Made by a program: the position numbers and the translations under genes. A DNA stretch of 64,000 nt from Paramacrobiotus metropolitanus. Its lineage: Eukaryota; Tardigrada; Eutardigrada; Parachela; Macrobiotidae. Location: assembly GCF_019649055.1 (NCBI RefSeq), contig NW_026570261.1, forward strand, positions 186,001 through 250,000. Direction: 5' to 3'. The first letter of the stretch is position 1; the number at the start of each line of letters is the position of its first letter. This document shows positions 1 to 9,690 of the stretch, one piece after another. The notes under the pieces are model-generated. The model searched no databases. It saw nothing but the letters and a program-made list of their open reading frames with translations, and was not told the origin of the DNA.

Positions 1-367
1 GTCCTTAGCATTTTCCATAGACTTTGTGTGTTGAAGTTTGTGAAAGTTTTCTTTCAAACTTGCTGTTTTTTTCAGAAACTGGTTGGTGATGGCAAATCTA
101 AACTTTAAGGGCTCTAGAATGATACATAGTGACGGCAGTTTAGATCAGTGCGTTGAGCTGACGGACTCAACAAGCACTAAGGTTTACGCGATTTTTATAC
201 AGACATAATTATAGCATACATATAAAAATATGATTATAATTATACATAGGCATTGAGCAATGTTTTGGCAGACATCAGATTTTACGTGAATCGGGCTTTA
301 TTTTAAAAATTGTCAAATTTTATTCTGTAACGCAGTGTATTGTAACCTGTATGGTTTTTACGTTGAT
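1..367. other. Intergenic flank, no gene seen
   Basis: This AT-rich stretch lies downstream of the minus-strand lectin gene's stop. I see no coding potential, repeat or RNA gene in it. It may hold the 3'UTR and polyadenylation site of the lectin gene. Confidence 0.4.
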
Positions 368-2144
368 CTAGAATGGAATAGAGCCGGAAATGACGAGAAG
401 CCGGCTTCGATCTGCTTGACATATGTATCCACGTCTGCTACCGGCGCTGCACCACGCACTGTTCCAGTAACCGTCCGGATATATTTCAGCGCAGTTCTCG
501 GAAGAAGCATAATTCGGCTCTCCTGAACCAAACAAATACAGAATATTTGATATTGACCATATGTGGCCGTGTATGATAAGCATTAATAACATCTTGACAA
601 ACAAACCAGAATGCAGTTACTGCTGTTTTACTTTAGTACTGTACATACGAGCCGATTACTGTACTGTACCTGCATTACACGCCAATGACAAAAATTGCAT
701 GTACTTACCGAAAGCCCAGTGGGCATATATGAGATGCGTCAGGTTGTAGTCGCTGTCAACCCATCTCCATGTGTACTCCGAAGCTTGAGGACCTGCGTAA
801 TCATTGCGCAGACCCAGCCACAAACCCGCAAATCCGGAATACTGCGCATACGACTGTACACACTGTTGTTCTACGTCAGAGTTAATTGATGCTAAATCCC
901 CGCCCAGTGCAGCACAAGTGGCGTGAGCACCGTCAAATGTCAACTTTTGACTTTCATCTGTCTGGTCGTTGTGCAAATTTATGGTGCTGATAAGGTAGCA
1001 TCGATCGGCGCACTCGTGTGGAAACCCATGCGGGCAAACAACATTTAGCGGTTTTGTAGGGGGCACCCGTTGGCACGGCACTAAAGGTAAAGGAAAAAAA
1101 ATTTGTGGAAGGCAGAATGGTCCACACCATAATAATTGTGGCTGTGAAAATGCAGCCTTATACGCATAATTTAATCTACCAGCAACGAGATAGCTTGTAC
1201 AGCTGCATAGCTAATATGCGAGCATTTTCAGTAAAACACTACTACTGTATTAATCCATAATTTTGTATACCTGTTCTGCAATCTGCACGCACATTTATGT
1301 ATCACTCAAAATGAGCGCTATTACATCAGCGACTCTCTTTGCCTTTTGTTTCCGTCTATCCTAATGTTAACTGTTGAGCTGATGAGAATCGCTGCGGCTC
1401 TGTCAGTCAGAACTTCGAAAGAAGACAGTTTTCTGCTTAATGTTTATACTGTGGTTCCGGTTTTGTATAATCAAACAGTAAACCTCTGGAAATTTCCAAA
1501 GCATTTAGGTTTGGGTTATTTCTGTTAGACTGTGTAATGTGGTTGTACCTATCGGAAGTCGGAAGATGTAACACGTCACAGGTGCAACACTTACTGAGTC
1601 TAGTACGTAGTCTCAATCTACTGGCTGCGTATAGCTGGTAATCGAGTGCGACTTCCGCATAGCAGTCAACACTCACCAAAACGGCGCTCGCACACTGCGA
1701 ATCGAGTGTCTTTGCTAATACATGAGCGGGCCTGCCAGCGTCCGTCAACGTTGATCCTCACACACTGATTCGAATTTTCGTATCCTACCAGACTGTCGAG
1801 GTTAGCGAAGTAGGTGGGGCATCGGTAGTGCCATGAGTAATGTCCGTGCTCTTCCCGCATACCCATCCACGCTTGTGCATTGAATCCTGGGCGGTGTAGT
1901 CGGCCAGCGACATTTAGTAGCGTAGCGACAAACGCGTTTTCATATACATCCATGATGGTGGCCAGACCGCCACCACCGTGCCAATAATTTTCTGTCGGAG
2001 ACAGCCGACACTGCTGTTCGGCATCATTCCATGTGCGTGCATCTTTGTTCGCAAGATGGATAACCTGAAAGCAGGCATCGCCGTACCGGTGGTAACCAGC
2101 AGGACACTTCGTAATTGATGGTGGATTGGCTACCATAGTTGCAT
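368..2144 (-). CDS. C-type lectin domains 3 and 4 (3' half of lectin gene)
   Basis: Three exons: 2144-1677, 1080-709 and 522-368 (stop 370-368). Domain 3 opens with a Cys before GYHRYGDACF, then WNDAEQQC, an AWMGM core and a terminal C-x-R-x-x-x-AVCE. Domain 4 has the WLGLR core, a WAFG-GEPNY stretch split by the last intron, then ENCAEIYPDGYWN and YICQ. The second and last introns are flanked by GTGAGT/TTTAG and GTAAGT/TTCAG sites in phase 1, as usual for shuffled extracellular modules. EPN in domain 4 is the classic mannose-type, Ca2+-binding signature (family knowledge), so domain 4 may bind sugar; domain 3 lacks it. The acceptor at 2145 needs an upstream exon in phase 1. A weak donor at 2211 after the domain-2 exon supplies that phase, so I infer one four-domain secreted protein. 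A separate two-domain gene is possible, but only about 60 bp are free upstream. Confidence 0.75.
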
Positions 2145-2203
2145 CTGCAACACAGATTTCCGTTATGCCGGCAAATTAGAATACAGCTGGCGTGCGTGTT
2201 CGC

Positions 2204-2425
2204 TCAGGGACCTTTTGGGGCTTTGCAGATATATGCACCCAACGCACCGCAATCAACGTCTGTCCAAAAACCCACTTGGCTTCTTTGAACCAGCATGTAA
2301 GTACATTTAGAGGCGGCCTGTGAATGGAATGCAGTCAGTGATATACAGTACCGCAAGTTTACCCAACCTATTTTACTCCTGTGAAAGCTGGAGGACGAGG
2401 ATACTGATAATGCCAGTTACGGTAT
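2204..2425 (-). pseudogene. C-type lectin domain 2, 3' portion displaced by LTR element
   Basis: Read on the minus strand, 2425-2377 continues exactly in frame from the exon interrupted at 12134, giving the YRNW segment of a lectin fold. A 59-bp GTAAAA...CAG intron (2376-2318) follows, then 2317-2204 encodes CTYML, WTDVDC and AYICK, the closing half of a C-type lectin domain, and reaches TGA at 2206-2204. The reading frame is open on both sides of the insertion. The terminal TGA could be bypassed by a weak GTCCCT donor at 2211, joining in phase to the exon at 2144. The piece is now 9.7 kb away from its partner, so this allele cannot make a normal transcript unless the element is spliced out. 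Confidence 0.75.
2422..2425. repeat. Target-site duplication, left copy (GTAT)
   Basis: GTAT abuts the 5' LTR and recurs directly after the 3' LTR at 12134-12137. Four- to six-base duplications are usual for Ty3/gypsy integrases. Removing one copy and the element restores an open lectin exon, which confirms the boundary. Confidence 0.85.
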
Positions 2426-2816
2426 TATAACAACTGTTGATAATTCAAATAATTGAAACTTTATTTGATTGGTCAGTCTGTGCGGAATGATGAGTCACAG
2501 CTGGCTAGTGGGTTTACGGTGTTTAACGGTGTGATGTGAAATGGGAAATTGGACGCTGATCAGTCGGTGATTGAGTAACCTCCTAAATTTGAATAAATTT
2601 GTCCATGGACATTCTGTAGTTCGTTCGGTCGAAATAACCTCTCGTTCTTCCTTCTAATCTCGCAGCATTCTTCCAGGAAAACAGTAAGACCATTTCCTGT
2701 TCACGAGCTCCCTAATTGCAAACAATTAGACCACCAACATCGGTTTGTTTAGCGGCGTGGCGCGGCGTGTAGCCAACCCACAGTAAACGGGAGCACACCG
2801 TCAGCCTTCCGTTGTA
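2426..2816 (+). repeat. 5' LTR
   Basis: 391 bp, matching 11743-12133 except for two substitutions. It contains AATAAA at 2592-2597, a candidate polyadenylation signal. The last base, A2816, is also the A of an ATG that opens the leader ORF. Confidence 0.9.
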
Positions 2817-3062
2817 TGGCGCTTCCTGATTCAAGGGATCGCAAAGAGCCCCCATCAGCTAAGAACATAGAAGAACAGTGGAAAGTAGTGCAGAATCGTG
2901 GTGCGAAGCGTATGCGAGCTGGAATAGCGGACGTAGAGCGAAGTGCATCAGAGCATCAAGAGTACCTCGGATCCGAAGCCATAGCGTACAGAATCTCGTG
3001 GTCGGATTACAAGTGGTGGAGACAGCAGGAGCAGACACGTAAGGGTAAGCACCATCATCCCT
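2816..3062 (+). CDS. Leader ORF / candidate first exon of spliced ORF3 mRNA
   Basis: An ATG spanning the LTR-PBS junction opens an 82-codon ORF (stop 3062-3064) that reads through the primer-binding site. The product is charged and Trp-rich near its end (SDYKWWRQQE) and matches nothing I recognise. Two splice donors lie near its 3' end: CAC|GTAAGG after 3038 and AGG|GTAAGC after 3044. Both leave phase 1, and both would join in frame to the acceptor after 9688, extending the ORF3 protein by about 75 residues. On unspliced genomic RNA it would be a short upstream ORF ahead of gag. The role is inferred; no transcript evidence is available. Confidence 0.5.
2817..2834 (+). promoter_or_regulatory. 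Primer-binding site
   Basis: TGGCGCTTCC begins immediately after the LTR. TGG is the complement of a tRNA CCA end, as expected for minus-strand priming. I cannot name the tRNA without a search. Confidence 0.65.
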
Positions 3063-3417
3063 AAGTTATAATCGTAGAGATTGTGAGGTTTTTGAGGCAG
3101 ATTTTATGTGTGAAAACCTACGCATTGGAGAGATATTTTACTCGTATTGAGGACTGACGTTTTAACGTAGTGCAGTATCCTGTGTGTGTCCATACTCGTA
3201 TGGTTTACTTCTGATGCAGTCGTATGAAGTTTTATGAAAATTTCCGGTTTGAATTCGTATCAAATCCATCTGAAAATTTTGAGAACTGCTGTATTTTAGG
3301 AAAGTTTTGTAGAAGGGCAGAATTTTCGTTTCTCGTGAGGATTTTCCGAAACGTGCCTAGACGTGCAAGATTTGCATGTAAGCTTGAGATTGTAAATCGT
3401 GATAAGCGAGCGTCGGC

Positions 3418-5377
3418 ATGTCGACCACTGAACCGACAGCGCGAGGCAGCGCCGATAGAACAAAAGACGAGGAACTGGAAGCAGAGCGCAGACAGATCGT
3501 AGAGTTGTTGACTCAAGTGAAACGGGCGAAAGTTAACGAAATTGCCAGTAAAATTAATGCAGTATTAAAAGTAACGATGAATAATAATGAAGCTGTGGAG
3601 CATATTGCCAATTACTGTATTCAGACTGGAATTTCGTATGAAGATCTAAAGACAACTGCAGACATTAAGGAATCGGATTATTGGCGTAGAAGTAAAAAAG
3701 CCTGAGGAAGCAGGAAACACATTGGGCACTGAACGTGCAGGTGATAATGTGCAGTCAGAGTGTGATCGTATTGCGAATCAACTTAGAAGTAATTTAGCGG
3801 ACGCAGATCTGGCAGCAGTTTCGAAACTACTTAAAATAAAAGATGCAGAGATAGCAGAAAATTTTAGTGATTTGCAAAATCGTTTAATACGATTGGAAAG
3901 AGAAAATCTGCACTTGAGAAATCGGACTATCAACGTAGAAGATGAAGAAACTGAAGTACGTAGTAATTCAGCCGATAATGTAGATAATTATGAACCAGTT
4001 AAAAATGAACGTACTCAGACTGAAGAAAATATCGCCAGTTCGCAGACCGTAACGAATACAGATATTAACTCATTAATTTCGGCATTAAATTCGTATGTTA
4101 TTAATAACAACAGCGGAAACGAAACAAAAGACCATACAATTGAGAAATTTAAAAATAAGTCGAATTACAGCATAAAGGCATTTTTTCAGCAGTTTGACCG
4201 GGTAGCGGATAATTTAAGCTGGTCATCAGCAAAGCGTATCAGTATGTTACCAACGTATTTGGAAGAAGGTCCGCGTAAATTTTTCGAAAGTATGTGGTCA
4301 ACGAATAGCAGAAAATCATATGCGGAATGGAAGCATATCATGTGTTTACGTTATCTGCCTGAAGATTATAAGCAAGTAAAACGTATGGAACTGGCACAGA
4401 AAACCTTAAAGCCTGGTGAAAATGTAGAGGAATTTTTCGATGACATGTAGATCTTATGCAGGAAATCAATCCTAATATGGCCGAGGAAGATAAGATTGCT
4501 GAAATACGTAGAGCTATTGACAGTAATGTCGAGTATCGTAAGCTCCTAGCAGTAGCTAAAGTGAATACAATTCCGGAAATGCGTAGAGTCTGAAGTAACT
4601 TGGCACGTATTGACCAGTCGGAAACGAAAGAAACTATGCAAACGAGTACGGCACAGGCAGTTAATGCGTATGAATACAGGCGAGACCGAAGTAGATCTTT
4701 TGACAAATTTAAGATCTTTTCGGGAACGTAGTGGATCTCGCGATCGTAATGATTTTCGTAACAATCAGTACAGTAATAACCGATATAGTAATAATAGCAG
4801 GAATACGTATGCAAATCGGGATACCCGTACTGATAATCGTTATAATAATAACCGTGACACTCGTAATGATTTTCGTTATGGCAATCGTGATTCACGTACG
4901 TATGAGAATCGTGGCAGAAATGAAAGATGGAACCGGGATGAGCGAGGACGTAGTGGTAGTCGCGATCGCGGTGACCGATTTCGTAGAAATTTCTCCCGTG
5001 ATTGTAGTGGAAGTCCGGACCGTGATGTCAATCGTAACAGAGAACGTAATGATAATCGTAGATTTTCTCGTTCTCGCAGCCCTGGACAACGTGATTTACC
5101 TATTACGCAGTGGAAATTTAGTCGTAATGAAATCGATTTCTCATCGTACAGATTAAATAATGGATTGTACTTCTGTCCTAAGTGCTTTGATTATCGGCAT
5201 GGTTTCCGTATGTGTCCCTTCATCAAGAGTCGCAGAGATCTAGAGTCAATTTTACCAAAGTGTCCAGAAGATAAGAAGCGTGAGTTGCAGCGAGCATATG
5301 AGGATGAAGTAGAAAAAGGAAATCAGAATGATAATTTCTGGGCGTCAGAAGAGGGAAAAGATTGTCGCCATACGTAA
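3418..5377 (+). pseudogene. gag: gag polyprotein, frame-disrupted
   Basis: Structural protein of the element's virus-like particle. ATG at 3418 starts a helical N-terminal region. A +1 shift near 3690 leads into the longest part (3722-4450), with a coiled-coil-like stretch and a retrotransposon capsid-like segment (AEWKHIMCLRYLP, LKPGENVEEFF). A TAG at 4448-4450 with a frame change, a TGA near 4591 and another frame change near 4715 follow. The last part (to TAA 5375-5377) is a long Arg/Asp/Asn/Ser low-complexity basic region ending in a zinc knuckle of spacing C-x2-C-x4-H-x4-C (CPKC...H...C, about 5173-5214). The basic tract and knuckle suggest nucleic-acid binding. Similarity continues across each break, so this is one gag with indels rather than several genes. 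Confidence 0.75.
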
Positions 5378-5394
5378 ATGGGGGTCCGTATGGC
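5353..5394 (+). promoter_or_regulatory. -1 ribosomal frameshift signal between gag and pol
   Basis: Heptamer G GGA AAA (5353-5359) sits exactly in the gag zero frame (codons GGA 5354-5356, AAA 5357-5359) and fits X-XXY-YYZ. Seven nucleotides later a perfect 8-bp stem, GCCATACG (5367-5374) with CGTATGGC (5387-5394), closes a 12-nt loop that contains the gag stop TAA. Slipping by -1 enters the pol frame, which is open from here. All geometry is read directly from the sequence; activity is inferred. Confidence 0.75.
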
Positions 5395-8300
5395 CGCATG
5401 AAGAGAAAGCCTCCTGTAGACCGTATTGTGTCGATGAGTGGCACAGTTCCTTTGAAACGTAGTGAACTGAGTACCAGCGTACACGGTGGACCGGCATCAT
5501 GCAAACCAGCGAAGGTAAGCGTGATAATTAACGGACAGGAAATAGAAGCACTTATAGATACTGGTGCAAGTACTAGCATAATGAGTTATCCCATGATGCT
5601 AGATCTTAAGCTGCAACGCATTGAAGCACCGGAAGGGCAGCAGCTGAGATTTACTACTATTAGCAGTGACGTAAAAGAAAGTAAGCCATGCTATACTGAA
5701 TGCGAAATACGTATGGGTCAGCATAAGTTTAAGCAAGAATTCTGGTTGTTGAGTACAGCACCTCAAGAATTCTGCATACTCGGGAATGATTTTATAAAAC
5801 GTGAAGGCGTAATAATTAATACGCAGAAAGGATACGTATCGTTTGAGGCATATGAATCGGTACGTGAAATTTCGAAGCTAATTGCCAGTATCGATACAGA
5901 TACTAGGTCGAAAGCAGAGAATGTAGAGTGCATAATAGAGCAGTATCATAGCAGCAATCGTATTAAGTATGTAACTGCGGAGAATTATGCATTCAAATTT
6001 GAAATTGCGAATAAACGTACAGAATTTCTGCATAAGAAATACGAAGATCGTTACTTACAGAATCAGTGCGCATCAGATGTACAGGATATAAAAAGTAATT
6101 TTAATTACGTAACGAAAACGCAAGCAAGAGTGCAACGTATGCAGAATAAAACTGAAGAAGAATTACAGAATACTAGTACAGTAGTACTAGATAATCCCAT
6201 CGTCGTGCAGACAGTAGCTAGTACAGATAAATCAGTACAGTGTGAAGTACACAGTACCAATGAAGTACGTAGTGAGAATGACGTAATCGATGGAGCAGTT
6301 AATATTGCAACCGATGCGAGCGGAGAATATGGATGGAATCGTACGCGAATTAAATTAAGTAATAATACTCGTATTAAACCAAAAACTGGATTATTACTGG
6401 AGGTCGGCGTACCAGATCAGTATACAGGAAATATGAGAATATTTCCGGAAAGTACTTTACTTTTTAACCATCACGTATCGGTTGGTAATAGTATAGTACA
6501 GGTGGAAAATGGGAAAACTGCAGTATTAATCACCAATTTCTCTGATCGTGCAGTACGTTTGCGTAAAGGTCTAATGATTGGCGTGGCAGAAATTATGGAA
6601 GAAAACGCCGTGGTAGTACAAGATGTATTTAGTACTACTACAGCAATCGTACAAGAGACTGAGCAAGGAGTCAACATTAATGTACTAGATCAAATAAGCG
6701 AGATGAAATTCAATCCTAAATTAACGAATGAGCAGCGCAGACGCTTAGTCAATTTATTCGTAAAGCATTATGCGGTATTCCCCTGTGAGAATCGTAAATT
6801 AGGCGAATGTTCAGAAGTAACACACGAGATCGAAACGGGCGATCACCCGCCAATTAAGAAACTACCGTATCGTACTTCGTATGCGCAACGTATGATCATT
6901 AAGCAACAAGTAGATGAAATGGAAAATAATGGTGTGGTTCGCAAGTCAACTTCACCATGGAGTTTTCCTGTTGTGTTAGTCAAGAAGGCAGATCCGAATG
7001 CAGTGCCGAGATTATGCATTGATTTTAGAGAGTTAAATAAGATATATCATAAATCGGAGTGGCCGTTACCAAACGTAGAGGATGCCGTGAATAGCTTTGG
7101 AAACTCAAAGTACTTTACTAGCCTGGACTTCAATAGCGGATTTTGTCAAATTCGTATGGCAGAGCGTGATGTTAAAAAGTGCTCATTCGTGACCCAAGAC
7201 GGTCAATATGAATTCCTACGTATGCCTTTTGGTTTAGCGGGAGCAACCGCTACTTTCCAAAAAGCAATCGACAGCATACTTTCACATTTAAAGTGGAAGG
7301 GTGTCGTATGTTACGTAGATGATATCCTAATAGGCGGAGCAACATTTGATGAACATATGGAATTGCTAGACAGCGTATTAGCAGCAGTAGCAAAGGCAGG
7401 ATTTACTGTATCACCTAAGAAATGTGAGATTGCGTATGACGAAATTAAATTTCTAGGATACTTAATCAGTAGAGACGGACTAAAGCCAGATAAAAGTAAA
7501 GTTGATGCAATCGCAAAATTACCGGTACCTGATAGTGTTAAAGCCGTCAGATCGTTTATCGGTGCATTAACGTATTATCGTGGTTTCATAGAGAATTTCT
7601 CTACGTATGCGCAACCATTACTAAAACTAACTCGTAAAGACGAACCATTTATATGGGGAACAGAGCAGCAACAAGCGTATGACTATTTGAAAACAGTCCT
7701 TATGAGCGTACCAGTATTAAAACCTTTTGACTATAAACTGGAGACGCAGCTGAAGACAGATGCTTCTGACATAGGAGTAGGTGCAATACTAGAGCAAAAA
7801 CACAGCGACGGATGGCACGTCGTATGCTTTGCATCGCGTATGTTAGACCAACACCAAGTAAATTACTCGGTGTCAGAAAAAGAACTATTTGCGATTGTGT
7901 TCGCGTGCAAAAAGTTCAGGCATTACTTAATGGGTCTTAAATTCGTCATAATAACAGATCATAGTGCACTACTACCTATTGAACTTAAAAGAGCCGCACG
8001 GACGTTTGGCTAGATGGGCGTTGATGTTGCAGGAGTAGGATTACGTCATTACGTATCGTAGAGGTAAAGCACATCAAGATGCCGATCATCTCAGCAGATA
8101 TAGCGTAGAAAAGCCTTGTGGAGAAGAGGAATATCAGATTCCTATGTATCATTCGATTATGGATAATAAGGCAGACGAATTATTAATTAAAGAACAACGT
8201 ACAGATATTTACTGTAGTAACATAATTATGTTAGTTACAGATAAAGAGGCTTATGAGAGAGCGACGAAGCGTAAACAGAAGCGATTAGAAATGTTCAGAA

Positions 8301-9619
8301 TAGTAGATGAAATTCTGATGAAAAAGGCGTGCAGAAAAGGCAAGAACTTATTGTTGTACTGTATTCCCAGTACTATGCGTGCTGACATACTATACGTAAT
8401 GCACGACAGTCCGAGTGGTGGACATGTTGGTTTACAACGTACATTAGAGCGTGTACTTGAACGGTATTATTGGCCAAGAATGTTGCATTATGTGCGTAAT
8501 TATGTAGAAGCGTGTGAACATTGTCAGAAGCGCAATCCGATTAATATACCTCCGACGGCGTATTTACAACAGTTAAAATCGTATGATAAGTTGGAATGTT
8601 GGTCAATAGACATATTGGGACCATTCCATGAAACTGCAGAAGGTTTTAAACATATTATTGTTGCTGTGGAAAACACGAGTAGGTTTGTCGTATGTACAGC
8701 AGTGAAAACTACGAATGCGAAGGAGACTGCAGAATTTATTCTGAATGAGATTATCTTAAAGTTTGGTCCTCCTAAACATTTAACGACAGATCGTGGTTCG
8801 AATTTTATAAGTAAAATCGTACGAGAATTGAATCGTATTATGCAGGTTCAGCATAGATTTACGACGTTTTATCATCCGCAGTCAAATGTCAAAGTAGAGC
8901 GAATGAATCGTTTTATTGCTGAGAAATTAACTGCAAACGTAAACAAGATGCAAAATGACTGGACAAATTACATAGATTTTATTACGTATGCGTATAACAG
9001 TACAGTACATAGCGTTACTGGATGTGCACCATCGTACTCAATGTTTGGTGTGCAGCCGCTAAGTACAGTAGACACGTTATTCAAGGAAATTATTTCGGAA
9101 AATACTGATAACGTAACAGTAAAGCATTATTTTGAAAAAATGTTCAGAGCGTTACAAATTGCGACGGAATTTTCAAAAATATTGACTGACCGTTTGCATG
9201 AAAAGAATGCGGAGAATTATGATAGAAATCGTGAAGATAGTACGTACAAAGTAGGTGATTACGTATGGGTGAAAGATGAGCAGCGTACAACTGGCAGCAC
9301 TGAAAAGTTACAGTACTTGTATAAAGGACCATACAAAATCTTAGAGATTACAGACGTAGTTAACGTCAAATTGAAGTCAATGGATAAATCAAGTCGTAGT
9401 CGTCAAATAATAACTGTACATATGGATAAACTTAAGTCGTATAAGGAGTATGATCCTGACGTATTAAATAGCAAAAATGACTTTATCAGGCGTAGAAGTC
9501 AGCGCATAGCCACTAAAACTAGTAATGCGAATAATAAGCCGACAATAATTTGGCCCGTCGAGAATAATCGTACAGTTTCTACGAAATCTCATCCAGTGAT
9601 TAATAAGAAAATGAGATGA
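5362..9619 (+). pseudogene. pol: pol: protease, reverse transcriptase, RNase H, integrase (disrupted)
   Basis: Replication enzymes of the element. Order in the sequence: aspartic protease (DTGAST, about 5557-5574); reverse transcriptase with CIDFRELN, LDFNSGF, FGLAGATATFQ and catalytic YVDD (about 7312-7323); RNase H with KTDAS and an ITDHSAL site; then integrase with an H-H-C-C zinc region (about 8400-8535), a D-D-E core (SIDILGPF, TDRGSNF, VERMN) and a GPY/F-type module (YKGPYK). The RT frame ends at TAG 8011-8013 after a frame change near 8003. In the continuing frame a TAG stands at 8036-8038 inside RNase H, and the integrase frame is then open to TGA 9617-9619. No chromodomain is visible. 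As written this copy could not make a full Pol. Confidence 0.85.
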
Positions 9620-9671
9620 GATACTCGTATTAAACCTACTACAGTACGTGTTGTGCCTCTGTATTAATTAT

Positions 9672-9690
9672 GTTTTGTTCCTCAACAGAA
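9672..9690 (+). promoter_or_regulatory. Splice acceptor before ORF3
   Basis: A T-rich tract ends in CAACAG (AG 9687-9688), and the third-ORF ATG follows two bases later at 9691. Joined to either donor near 3040, the phase-1 junction keeps the leader ORF in frame with ORF3. This mirrors the env-type subgenomic splicing of retroviruses and gypsy (established), but here the downstream protein is not an envelope. Confidence 0.55.

Noticed and set aside
4731-5156. Long hydrophobic ORF (Val/Ile-rich) overlapping gag
   Set aside because: Frame shadow of the Arg/Asn/Asp-rich gag tail; repetitive CGTAAT-type codons read in another frame give Val/Ile.
9670-9690. ATG 9670 as the ORF3 start
   Set aside because: It lies upstream of a strong splice acceptor that would remove it from the spliced mRNA; ATG 9691 fits better, though unspliced use of 9670 is not excluded.
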